Below are positions 16,752-25,549 of a DNA stretch of 49,542 nt, one piece after another; the first letter of the stretch is position 1; each line of letters opens with the position of its first letter. The position numbers and the translations under genes were made by a program. The notes below the pieces were generated by a model. It was not told the origin of the DNA and ran no database searches. It was given only the letters and a program-made list of their open reading frames with translations. Location of the stretch: NCBI GenBank assembly GCA_964528095.1, contig CAZGSG010000008.1, forward strand, positions 1 to 49,542, in the 5' to 3' direction. This stretch comes from CAZGSG01 sp964528095. Its GTDB lineage: Bacteria; Bacteroidota; Bacteroidia; Chitinophagales; Chitinophagaceae.

Positions 16752-18681
16752 TCAGATCAAAAAGGAAATACAAAATCTGCAGGGTCCAATTGTAATATTT
16801 GGGGCAGGTGGCTTTATTGGTAGTAATCTTTTCAGGCACATTCTAAAATACCGGGATGATGTATATGCCGTTACATCTAAACATCCTTTTGTTCCATGGC
16901 GAATAGATGATCTCAGGGAAGACAGGGTCTTACATGGGGATATTACAGAAATGAACGAGATCAAAAAGCTGTTTATCCAGTATCAATTCAGAACCATTTT
17001 TCACCTGGCTGCATACGGTGCATATTCCAAACAGAGCGAAACAAAACTCATCTATCAGACAAATATTATAGGATTGCTTCATTTACTGGAAGTAAGCTCC
17101 ACTTATAATATACGTTCCTTTGTACATGCCGGAAGTTCATCAGAGTACGGGCTTAATTGTAAAGAACCGCTTGAAAGCGCGGAATTACTTCCCAATAGCC
17201 ACTATGCGGTGACTAAAGCTTCCGCGGCCAACATGATAAAATATTATGGGACCATTTTGCAGTTTCCCATAGTCAATCTTCGTTATTATTCCATTTATGG
17301 AGAATACGAAGAGCCCGACAGGCTGATACCGCAGATCATAGAGAAAGGTATGAAGAAAGAATACCCTCCATTGGTGCAGCCTGATATTTCTAGGGATTTT
17401 GTGTACATAGATGATGCTATATATGCTACGTTGAAAGCGGCTAATGCAGATTTTGACACTATAGGAGGTCATTCAATCAATATTGCTTCCAATAAAAAGA
17501 CAACAATAAGGGATATAGCAGCTCTTTCAAAAGAAATGTTTGACATTCCCAAAGAACCTGTTTGGGGTGATTTTGTAAATAGAAAATGGGATTTAAAAGA
17601 ATGGTATGGTAATGCCGCGCTGGCAAAAAAAGTACTTGATTGGGAGGCCACTACAAATTTAAAGGATGGATTGACCAAAACATATAAATGGCAAAAGGAA
17701 TACTCCAAGCCATTGTATGAGAAGAAACTCTACCAGGATTTGGTAAAACATAAGATTACTGCGGTTATTGCTTGTTATAAAGACGCGCAGGCAATGCCGA
17801 TCATGTATGAAAGGCTGACAAAAACATTCTATAAAATGAATGTGGATTATGAGATCATTTTCGTTAATGACTGCAGCCCTGATAACACCGCCGAGGTGTT
17901 GCAGGTATTGGTGCAACAGGATAAACATGTGACCGGTATTGAACATTCGCGCAATTTTGGATCACAAAGCGCCTTCATGAGCGGGATGGAAATAGCCACG
18001 GGCGATGTAGTGGTGCTACTGGATGGGGATCTACAGGATCCGCCTGAATTAATCGAGGAATTTTATTCCAAATGGAAAGAAGGGTATGATGTAGTATACG
18101 GTCAGCGAATAAAAAGAGAGGGGAATAAAATCTTAGTCCGTTTGTATAAGGTGTTTTACAGGTTGTTCAGGAACTTATCATATGTACCTATCCCGCTGGA
18201 CGCGGGAGATTTTTCGATGATAGATAAAAAAGTTGTTAAAGAACTGGTACAGTTACCGGAAACGGATCAATTTCTACGAGGACTAAGGGCATGGGTTGGA
18301 TTTAAGCAAACGGGCGTTCCTTATGTACGACCGGAAAGAATGTTTGGTGTAACGACCAATAACTGGAGAAAAAATTTAGGATGGGCCAGAAAAGCCATAT
18401 TTTCTTTCAGTTATGTACCACTGGAGCTGCTGACCTACCTGGGATGGAGCCTGACGCTTATATCTTTTATTGCGGCTATAACACAAATCGTGTTATATTT
18501 TATAGGAACACCCATACCTCATGGTATCACAACGATCATTGTACTCATCTTGTTTTTTGGAGGTATGACTATGCTGGCAATTTCTATTTTAGGCGAATAC
18601 CAGGCAAAAATACTGGAAGAGGTGAAAAAGAGACCCAAATTCATACGACGTAGAATTATTAAATCCAAGCAAGATGCTTAA
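16741..18681 (+). CDS. SDR sugar epimerase/dehydratase fused to polyprenyl-phosphate glycosyltransferase
   Basis: 646-aa two-enzyme fusion. Residues ~15-330: extended SDR with NAD motif GAGGFIG (21-27), HLAAYG, active-site S132-S134 and Y155xxxK159, and RDFVYIDD; these act on nucleotide sugars. Residues ~335-560: GT2 of the DPMS/GtrB/ArnC group with ACYKDAQAM, VNDCSPDNT and the metal motif DGDLQDPPE (D428, D430), typical of enzymes that load a sugar on undecaprenyl or dolichyl phosphate. Two C-terminal membrane helices at about 563-590 and 595-620, as in GtrB. ATG 16741 is preferred over the GTG at 16732. Overlaps the transketolase gene by 11 nt and the next methyltransferase gene by 8 nt. 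I infer that the SDR makes the sugar that the GT loads. Confidence 0.9.
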   Translation: MLSDQIKKEIQNLQGPIVIFGAGGFIGSNLFRHILKYRDDVYAVTSKHPFVPWRIDDLREDRVLHGDITEMNEIKKLFIQYQFRTIFHLAAYGAYSKQSETKLIYQTNIIGLLHLLEVSSTYNIRSFVHAGSSSEYGLNCKEPLESAELLPNSHYAVTKASAANMIKYYGTILQFPIVNLRYYSIYGEYEEPDRLIPQIIEKGMKKEYPPLVQPDISRDFVYIDDAIYATLKAANADFDTIGGHSINIASNKKTTIRDIAALSKEMFDIPKEPVWGDFVNRKWDLKEWYGNAALAKKVLDWEATTNLKDGLTKTYKWQKEYSKPLYEKKLYQDLVKHKITAVIACYKDAQAMPIMYERLTKTFYKMNVDYEIIFVNDCSPDNTAEVLQVLVQQDKHVTGIEHSRNFGSQSAFMSGMEIATGDVVVLLDGDLQDPPELIEEFYSKWKEGYDVVYGQRIKREGNKILVRLYKVFYRLFRNLSYVPIPLDAGDFSMIDKKVVKELVQLPETDQFLRGLRAWVGFKQTGVPYVRPERMFGVTTNNWRKNLGWARKAIFSFSYVPLELLTYLGWSLTLISFIAAITQIVLYFIGTPIPHGITTIIVLILFFGGMTMLAISILGEYQAKILEEVKKRPKFIRRRIIKSKQDA

Positions 18682-19393
18682 AAATAAAACATCAATAGTT
18701 GATGACAGAGGATATAATCAAGGGTTTAAGGAAACCTATGCACTTCAGAAACGTATGGAACGAAGGGCCGATTGGATGATCGAACAGATGGATAGGGGAC
18801 CAAACAAAAAAGTACTGGAAATTGGCTGTGGTACTGGATATGTTTCTTTTTATATAGCTAAAGAAACAGGAGCAAAGGTAGTAGGCTCCGACTTGTGTAA
18901 ACCTTTTATTGAAGAGGCCAGGGAAAAATATGTATTACCAAACCTGGTATATGATACACTCGATTTTAATGTAGCAGCGGATAGTCTTAATGAGCGATTC
19001 AATTATATTATTGGCAATGGAATTCTCCATCATTTATATTATAATCTGGATAATGTGCTACTTACATTTAAGAAATTATTAGAGCCCACGGGGAAAATTA
19101 TTTTTATGGAGCCTAATATTTATAACCCCTACGTGGCGGCCATTTTTAAAAATAAAACACTTCGAAAGTGGGCGAAACTTGAACCGGATGAGATGGCATT
19201 TTCAAAGAACTTTATTTCTAAAAAGATTCACGCAGCCGGATTTGATAATATTGATGTTCGGTATAAAGATTTTTTATTGCCAGGAGTGCCCAAATGGCTT
19301 GTGAAACCTTCCATTAGTGTAGGAAATGTATTAGAAAAGACCCCCTTAAGAGTAATAAGTCAGTCAATTTTAATCAGCGCTCAGAACAAGTAG
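18674..19393 (+). CDS. Class I SAM-dependent methyltransferase
   Basis: 239 aa. Motif I is VLEIGCGTGYVSFYIA (about residues 48-63), motif II SDLCKPFIEEA, and motif IV region YIIGNGILHHLYYN; the C-terminal half has the FSKNFISKKIHAAGF pattern of small-molecule/glycan methyltransferases. It starts 8 nt inside the SDR-GT fusion gene, so it belongs to the same translational unit and may methylate the sugar made or loaded there. Target unknown. Confidence 0.88.
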   Translation: MLKNKTSIVDDRGYNQGFKETYALQKRMERRADWMIEQMDRGPNKKVLEIGCGTGYVSFYIAKETGAKVVGSDLCKPFIEEAREKYVLPNLVYDTLDFNVAADSLNERFNYIIGNGILHHLYYNLDNVLLTFKKLLEPTGKIIFMEPNIYNPYVAAIFKNKTLRKWAKLEPDEMAFSKNFISKKIHAAGFDNIDVRYKDFLLPGVPKWLVKPSISVGNVLEKTPLRVISQSILISAQNK

Positions 19394-19421
19394 GGCAGTA
19401 AATATTGTAAATAAAATTTGG

Positions 19422-20984
19422 ATGTACAATTTAAGCTATTTTGGTAAAAAGCTATTTATCCCTATAATAGGCCTTAGCATAATAGCTTTACTAATACATG
19501 CAATTGTACTAAAATATGTATTCCCTGGATATTATGATCCATTGTATCCGCATCATTCTGATTTTTATATTTCTGTGGCATTAGCGAATTCTCCGGATGA
19601 TTTTTTTCAATACAGGTATCTTGGATATTCGAGACCCTTGGGACTATTTTTTTTAAAACTGATTGGCTACCTGGGTGTACATGGCGCCATTTTATTTACC
19701 ATTATTAATGTCGCAATAAATTGTAGCCTGTCAGCCTTTGTTTTTCTTCGAATATTCCGCATTCCCTTTAGGGCGCCTTTTATTTTTTCTTTTTGCTGTT
19801 ATTGTTTTTTATTGTTTTCTCAGCCATATTTTTATACATTTTATACCCAGGACGTATTTTCACATTTATCTTATTTCTTTTTACTACTCGGAACTGTCTT
19901 ATTTTATAAATTCCATAAGAGTAATCTAATCAGCGCAAATATTTTTCTGACTTTTTTTTCAATATGCGCTTTCCTGTGTAAAGAAACCTATTCCTTAACG
20001 GCCTTTTTTATAGCACTTGGCTGGCTGATCTATTACAGGAAAGCACCCAGGAAAATAGCACTTTCTCCGGTTTTGATTATTGGCGCTTCCCTGATTTTGG
20101 TAGCGATTTTTAATATAAGCATTAAGTCTGTTTTTCTTAATCTGCAGGATAATTCACCAACAGGTCCCTATTATATTAATTTAAGCATAAAGTCAATCTT
20201 TAAAGAAATAACAACATATGTATCTGAGGGGTTAAATATTATGAACTGGGCAATCGTAGCTGGAATACTGGCAATTGGTCTTTTTTATTATTATAGAAGA
20301 GCGGATAAAAAAGTGTTGTTCATTTCATTATGTTGTATAGCAGGCGCTTTTTTGGCATTACTGCCTAATTCATTAATTCCCAATCATCATCATGGAGGAT
20401 ATTCGTTTAATGGTAGTTATCTTTTGTATTTACCCGTGTTGATTCTTCCATTTCTACTTCGGAAAGACGAATCCTTTTTAATAGGGGGAGTATTGCTTTT
20501 AATTTGTACAGTTAGTAGCCCCCTATTTAATAAAAAGAAGTACGGCGAACAATCCTGGATATTGGAACAGGAGGGTATTGAGAGAAACTTATTAAAGTCC
20601 CTCAAGCCTTTGCTAAACGGATTAGAATATTCGAAAACCCAGGAGAAAATATTAGTGACAGGGTTAACCATGCCTTTTTACCCATTCCATCATCCCATGT
20701 TTTTGCGTGATTATCCTAACTCCAACTATGCTGTTTATGATGTAATTCATTACAACCCCGCGACTGAGGAAGCCAGGTATAAGTCGGTAAAATTCATTCA
20801 ACCTGAGGACGTAAAAATAGAGGAGTATTCGAAAATTTGGATGTTTGCCAGCAATGGTTTGTTGCTGGGCGTTGTAAAATTAACCCCAGCCTCCTATAAA
20901 ATCCTGATAGATAATAATTACCAGGAGTACATTAAAAATCCAGAGATGGATAGGGCGCAGAAAATACTTTCTAACTTAAAATAG
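19422..20984 (+). CDS. Multi-membrane protein, probable GT-C glycosyltransferase
   Basis: 520 aa, about ten hydrophobic segments over residues 10-370 and a soluble C-terminal domain (~375-520) facing the periplasm if the GT-C topology holds. The first loop is rich in aromatic and acidic/His residues (YDPLYPHHSDFYISVALANS), where GT-C enzymes keep their catalytic Asp, and a later loop has CKETYS. No database family recognised by eye. The neighbouring polyprenyl-phosphate GT would provide its expected donor type. Could instead be a polymerase or a flippase-like protein. Confidence 0.65.
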   Translation: MYNLSYFGKKLFIPIIGLSIIALLIHAIVLKYVFPGYYDPLYPHHSDFYISVALANSPDDFFQYRYLGYSRPLGLFFLKLIGYLGVHGAILFTIINVAINCSLSAFVFLRIFRIPFRAPFIFSFCCYCFLLFSQPYFYTFYTQDVFSHLSYFFLLLGTVLFYKFHKSNLISANIFLTFFSICAFLCKETYSLTAFFIALGWLIYYRKAPRKIALSPVLIIGASLILVAIFNISIKSVFLNLQDNSPTGPYYINLSIKSIFKEITTYVSEGLNIMNWAIVAGILAIGLFYYYRRADKKVLFISLCCIAGAFLALLPNSLIPNHHHGGYSFNGSYLLYLPVLILPFLLRKDESFLIGGVLLLICTVSSPLFNKKKYGEQSWILEQEGIERNLLKSLKPLLNGLEYSKTQEKILVTGLTMPFYPFHHPMFLRDYPNSNYAVYDVIHYNPATEEARYKSVKFIQPEDVKIEEYSKIWMFASNGLLLGVVKLTPASYKILIDNNYQEYIKNPEMDRAQKILSNLK

Positions 20985-21010
20985 GTAAATAATTCAGATA
21001 AAATAATAAT

Positions 21011-23098
21011 ATGAATCTAGAAAATACGAATAGTTTTAGAAAAGACAATTACTATCTACAGATAGTTCTATTGTTATTAATGCCAGTTATCATTTATATC
21101 TATTTTTTAAAATGGAAAACAAACACAATATATGGCGATGATCTTTATCTGTTTCAGCAGCATGAAGGCATATCTGGGTTTTCGGAAAAAATGAATATGC
21201 CGGTTACCTTCGAGAAATATAGACCTATTCATGGATTAAGCATGAATTTTATCATGGATTGGTTTCAAAGGAATGTTGACTGCTATTATTTATTTAATGT
21301 GACAATTCAGGCAATTAACACTTTTGTTTTTGCAGCAATTGTGCATCTATTTTTACGATCATTCTTTTTTTCGCTCGCCTTTTCTTTAATAATCGGCCTG
21401 TCAAGATTTTCCTTCTTCAATATGACCCAATTAATGAACGGCGGGGCTTTGGAAGGACTGGCTATAACCTTTTTTTTAGCGTCTCTTTTCTTTATTATAA
21501 AAATAGTCAAAAGAAATTTAACTGAACCGGAACTAAGGCAGGGGCTTATATATGCCATTGTTTTTGCTAATCTCAGCATGTACACGCATGAAAGGTATAT
21601 TGTGTTTTTGCTCTTTATAGCCGCCATTATTCTTCTGGCGCCCCCTTTAAAAAAATTAACCAGACAGCAAAGAATTATTTTTTCTGCCCTGACTATCTTT
21701 TCAATTATTCTCAATGTAATAATTAAGAAATATGTTTTTAATATGCCTTTTTTTGTAGGCACTGGAGGGACTAATATTGAGTTTAGTTTTACATCTGCAA
21801 TTACCTTTTTCAAGGAGGCTGTTTTTTCCATTCTGCAATTTAATTCCGGACCAGAATACCTGGTGGGTATACCGTTTTCTTCTCTCCCCCAATTTTCAAA
21901 ATTCCTGGTTGTTGCATTGTTTGGGGCCCTAATTATAATATTCGGTTTGTATGTTATGAAAGCTCGTAAAACAGCTAGATTAAAAAGAAACGAAGCAGTG
22001 CCTGATTTCTTTATTTTTTTATGTTTAATAGGTCTATCCGTTTTGTTTATTTTGCCAGTCATACTCACCATACGGTTGGAGCAAAGGTGGCTGCAAGCTT
22101 CCTATGTTCTATTTGTTTTAGGCATTATAATAGCCTTGAACTCACTGGATTTTAGAAGTAGTTTGAGCAAGCGGCTATCTTTTTGCCTGGTAATTTTTCT
22201 TTTTGTATGTATTGATTCTACTTACCTTAATAGGGGCGGCGGAAACATTTATATGAGCAGCTCAGAAGATGTCGCATCTAAATTCAAGAGAGCTATGGAT
22301 GCGGGCACTATCAAGAAAGGGAGTTCCAAATTATATATTTGGGAAAAGCAGCGAGATGTGAATACGGAAAATGCAATCAGGTGGGATCTCGCGGACGGTT
22401 ACTTTTTCAATTTTTATCAGGATAAAAAGAAGGAAATAGTTTTCCTTGATTCCGCTTACAATAAAAACTATTCGTTTTCTTTTAGTTCATTCGCCGGATT
22501 TAATCCAGGTACAGATCAAATATTGTTTTTTGGTAATGAAATTATTGACTTAACGAATGACTATTTACTGGATTCTTTTAAAACAATATCTACAAAAATT
22601 AATGAGCTGGAGACTATTGGTGATATGGCTTATGACCGGAATGATTTAATAATTAATAGGGAGAGTTTCCCCAAATTCCTTCTGACTGGGTTTTATGATG
22701 ATGAAAATGGTATAAGATGGACGAACGGGGATGCGACGATAGAATTCAAAGGACAATATCAAATAGCTGATTCTGTAACTCTTCAACTTAATACTTACCT
22801 GCCTGAAATATGTGCTGGTATAACTCCACGAATAATATTGGTGGATGGGAACAACCTGGAATTATCCCCTTCTGTTACAAATAGGTCGGGAAATGAGTTT
22901 ACTTACCAGTTTACTATTGACTCTGCAGTAGCTTTAAGAAAAATAAGGATTCTATCTGATACAATTAGCGCTGCTCCTGACCCCAGAAAATTATCTTTCC
23001 CGTTCATAAACATGAAAATAATGAATAAAGAGAATAAGTATGCAAGGGAAAACGGTAAGATTGTAGACATGCAAGCGAAGAGACGATACGTAAAATAA
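21011..23098 (+). CDS. Large multi-membrane protein, probable GT-C glycosyltransferase
   Basis: 695 aa. About eleven hydrophobic segments in residues 17-400, then a ~290-residue soluble C-terminal domain with a beta-rich end (VTLQLNTYLPEI ... RKIRILSDTI), possibly carbohydrate binding. The first periplasmic-type loop has IYGDDLYLFQQH and KYRPIHGLSMNF, an arrangement seen in GT39/GT-C-like integral glycosyltransferases (paired Asp then Y-R-P). Follows the other membrane gene by 26 nt. A 254-codon reading frame on the opposite strand (21307-22071) is a shadow. Confidence 0.68.
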   Translation: MNLENTNSFRKDNYYLQIVLLLLMPVIIYIYFLKWKTNTIYGDDLYLFQQHEGISGFSEKMNMPVTFEKYRPIHGLSMNFIMDWFQRNVDCYYLFNVTIQAINTFVFAAIVHLFLRSFFFSLAFSLIIGLSRFSFFNMTQLMNGGALEGLAITFFLASLFFIIKIVKRNLTEPELRQGLIYAIVFANLSMYTHERYIVFLLFIAAIILLAPPLKKLTRQQRIIFSALTIFSIILNVIIKKYVFNMPFFVGTGGTNIEFSFTSAITFFKEAVFSILQFNSGPEYLVGIPFSSLPQFSKFLVVALFGALIIIFGLYVMKARKTARLKRNEAVPDFFIFLCLIGLSVLFILPVILTIRLEQRWLQASYVLFVLGIIIALNSLDFRSSLSKRLSFCLVIFLFVCIDSTYLNRGGGNIYMSSSEDVASKFKRAMDAGTIKKGSSKLYIWEKQRDVNTENAIRWDLADGYFFNFYQDKKKEIVFLDSAYNKNYSFSFSSFAGFNPGTDQILFFGNEIIDLTNDYLLDSFKTISTKINELETIGDMAYDRNDLIINRESFPKFLLTGFYDDENGIRWTNGDATIEFKGQYQIADSVTLQLNTYLPEICAGITPRIILVDGNNLELSPSVTNRSGNEFTYQFTIDSAVALRKIRILSDTISAAPDPRKLSFPFINMKIMNKENKYARENGKIVDMQAKRRYVK

Positions 23099-23154
23099 CA
23101 TAAGATATCAATTTGCCTTACTTCGATAAATATTTAATAGTAAAACTCTAAAAA

Positions 23155-23886
23155 ATGAACGGCGACTTATTGGAACAACAAGCTTCTGTCTTTAATAAAA
23201 AGCTAGAACAAGCGAAACTGGATATAGATCGAGCTTTCCCCTGGTATCCTTATAAAACCCTAAACAATTTTTCGCATTTAAAGAGTATTTTCAATAAATA
23301 CCCTTTGGATACTTTAGTTGGAGAATCGCTTAAAACGCTTGACATAGGAGCGGCAGATGGTGATTTGGCTTTTTATCTGGAGAATCTTGGTTATAAGGCT
23401 GACATAATTGATTTTCCCGCTACTAATTATAATGGTTTAAGGGGTGCTAATTTATTAAAAGAGTATCTGGGATCTGGAGTTAATATTTATGAAAGGGATC
23501 TTGATTCACAGTTTTCGGGCCTGGAGGAGAAATACGGGTTAATTATTTTTTTGGGAATTTTATATCACTTAAAAAATCCATACTATGTCTTGGAAAAACT
23601 AAGTCAAACAACCCGGAATTTAATTGTAAGTACCAGGATAGCTAGGTCAACAAAGAATGGAACTCAAATTATCAAGGACCCAGTTGCTTATTTACTAGAC
23701 CCAGATGAGTCCAATAACGACGCAACTAATTTTTGGGTATTTAGTTATAAGGGACTGGAACGAATATTTGAAAGAACGGGGTGGGAAATAATTGAATTAT
23801 TTTCTTTAGGAGATACTGAAATGTCTAATCCTTCCGATCCACAGCACGACGAAAGGGCATTTGCATTATTAAGAAGCAAATTATGA
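23155..23886 (+). CDS. CmoB/DUF1698-like SAM methyltransferase
   Basis: 243 aa. The N-terminal FPWYPYKTLNNFSHL, motif I TLDIGAADGDLAFYLE (about 62-77) and FLGILYHLKNPYYVLEKL are close in pattern to the tRNA-cmo5U enzyme CmoB and the DUF1698 group (compare the LG-x-LYH-x-x-x-P block). CmoB needs carboxy-SAM made by CmoA; no CmoA is nearby, and the glycan setting argues for a sugar or lipid target. The C terminus describes a hypermodified product only by analogy. Fairly sure of the superfamily, unsure of the substrate. Confidence 0.78.
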   Translation: MNGDLLEQQASVFNKKLEQAKLDIDRAFPWYPYKTLNNFSHLKSIFNKYPLDTLVGESLKTLDIGAADGDLAFYLENLGYKADIIDFPATNYNGLRGANLLKEYLGSGVNIYERDLDSQFSGLEEKYGLIIFLGILYHLKNPYYVLEKLSQTTRNLIVSTRIARSTKNGTQIIKDPVAYLLDPDESNNDATNFWVFSYKGLERIFERTGWEIIELFSLGDTEMSNPSDPQHDERAFALLRSKL

Positions 23887-23912
23887 TATTTATATAAGCC
23901 AGTATTAAAATA

Positions 23913-24692
23913 GTGATAACAAATTTGATCGTGGAAAATAAAACTACCATATCTATCTTTTTTCACAACTACTATGGTCAGCATGAAAAGTGGATAAGCC
24001 TAATTAGCGCGAATATAAAAACTCCATTCACCTTATTTTATAATATCGTGGAGGATAGCCTGTATAACGAGGCCGCTGATAACGAAATCATGAACCATAT
24101 AGAAGGGAACGCTTCTCTCCGGCATCTAACTGGTATAATAATAAGACGTTCTTCTAACAAGGGAAAAGATATTGGAGGAAAATTAGTTTTATTAGATGCT
24201 TTTATTCGATTAGATCTTCATAGTAATTATATTATTTTCCTGCATGATAAAAAAAGCCCTCATAAGCCGGATGGAATACTTTGGGGAAATAAACTCCTTG
24301 GGATAATTAATGAGGAATATGTCAATAAGGCGTTGAATTTTTTTAACCAAAACCCCGATACCGGAATAATAACAACTTACGGATCGGTTGCCAATGACTA
24401 CGAAGAAAATGCAACTATATTGAAGAACAAAAATGACGACAAGCTTAAAATGCTAAAGTCAGTCTATGAAATGGAGATAACTGATCATCGGTATATTGCA
24501 GGTACCATGTTTTGGGCAAACGCCACTCCCTTAATGCAATTTTTCAAAAAACACTCCCCTTTTGACATACGAAAAAGCCTGGAAGAGGGAAATATTATGG
24601 ATGAATCGCAAGGATCTAATACGCATGCCTGGGAAAGAATGTTGAGCTGGATCATTACTTCTCAGGGATATAAAATAAAAGAGCTTAAATGA
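23913..24692 (+). CDS. RgpF-like (rhamnan synthesis F) glycosyltransferase
   Basis: 259 aa. Matches the hallmark blocks of the rhamnan-synthesis-F family: SSNKGKDIGGKL (family N-x-G-R-D-I-G), FLHDKKSPHKPDG, and IAGTMFWANATPL (family G-T-M-F-W-x-R). RgpF proteins transfer side-chain or backbone sugars, often in larger multidomain proteins; here it is a compact single domain. There is no ATG before the conserved part; GTG 23913 is the longest start, with TTG 23925 and GTG 23931 as alternatives. Stop overlaps the next ATG (ATGA). Confidence 0.8.
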   Translation: MITNLIVENKTTISIFFHNYYGQHEKWISLISANIKTPFTLFYNIVEDSLYNEAADNEIMNHIEGNASLRHLTGIIIRRSSNKGKDIGGKLVLLDAFIRLDLHSNYIIFLHDKKSPHKPDGILWGNKLLGIINEEYVNKALNFFNQNPDTGIITTYGSVANDYEENATILKNKNDDKLKMLKSVYEMEITDHRYIAGTMFWANATPLMQFFKKHSPFDIRKSLEEGNIMDESQGSNTHAWERMLSWIITSQGYKIKELK

Positions 24693-25549
24693 TTAACCGG
24701 CTTTTTTTAGTGGCAAATCAGGAGCTCGTTTCGCGGGCAGGTATTCCCATTGGAGAGAATGTTTTTCTTTCAATATTGATTGATCCGGTTTCTACTGAAA
24801 ATCTCTCGCGTTCCTACAAATTTGCCGGGGAACATTTTACCAAGAACCCTTTTTGTATTGCTGTCCTTTCTGAAGACTATTTTGATGATGAGATTCTCGC
24901 CTGGCTGGTCTCTTTCTTATTCATGCCCTCTTTTTTAAGAATAGATAGCCGGCCTGTACTTATTTTGACCGGAGCGGCTGATGAAGTGATAGGCCATAAT
25001 AAGAAAAAAATAAAAGACAGTTTTTCTGCCCAGGGTATTCATGATTGCTGCATCCATATTGTTGCATTAAAAAATGAAGGTGATAGTTTGCAAAATAGTG
25101 TAGGATTTAACTCTATCGATGAATTGAAGGAATATTATAAAATAATTCTTGCGAAAGAGGACGGGTATAATAATAATATTTTTTTCTTTCCTGAATCAAT
25201 TGAAATAATGGAACTCGCGTGTTCTACGCTTCAAGACCTGGAAAATGAATTTAAGGACAAATTCGGCAAAGAATATTTACTGACCAGGGATATTATGCAA
25301 TTGAAAAATGAGAATAACCGCTTGAAGGAAATAAACCGCAGCGTCTTTTCAGAGATGCAAAACCAGGTTCAGTACAACGAAATCCTGAAACAAGACCATT
25401 CTACAGCTAAATTACAGCAATATTATAACCGTGAATACGAAACGCTTCCGCTTTGGTATAAGAGATTGGGACATATTCTTAAGGTTATTATGGGCAAACG
25501 AAGACCAGGTTCACTATTCAAAAAAAGCGAAAAAAAGTATAAAGATTGA
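24689..25549 (+). CDS. Glycan-locus protein, possible degenerate WbsX-like domain plus coiled coil
   Basis: 286 aa, not confidently recognised. Residues ~50-100 (NPFCIAVLSED ... MPSFLRIDSRPVLIL) recall the conserved core of WbsX/GH99-like domains (PFCLCWANE ... Y-I-x-I-D-G-K-P-V), but the catalytic loops between appear shortened. Residues ~180-245 form a coiled coil, and the end carries a basic aromatic tail (ETLPLWYKRLGHILKVIMGKR) that could bind membrane. RgpF-like and WbsX-like proteins are often neighbours or fused, which fits the 4-bp overlap with the preceding gene. Activity may be lost or regulatory. Confidence 0.55.
   Translation: MINRLFLVANQELVSRAGIPIGENVFLSILIDPVSTENLSRSYKFAGEHFTKNPFCIAVLSEDYFDDEILAWLVSFLFMPSFLRIDSRPVLILTGAADEVIGHNKKKIKDSFSAQGIHDCCIHIVALKNEGDSLQNSVGFNSIDELKEYYKIILAKEDGYNNNIFFFPESIEIMELACSTLQDLENEFKDKFGKEYLLTRDIMQLKNENNRLKEINRSVFSEMQNQVQYNEILKQDHSTAKLQQYYNREYETLPLWYKRLGHILKVIMGKRRPGSLFKKSEKKYKD

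Noticed and set aside
21307..22071. 254-codon minus-strand frame inside the second GT-C-like gene
   Set aside because: Lysine/isoleucine-rich shadow of A/T-rich membrane-protein codons; the plus-strand gene has clear helices and motifs.
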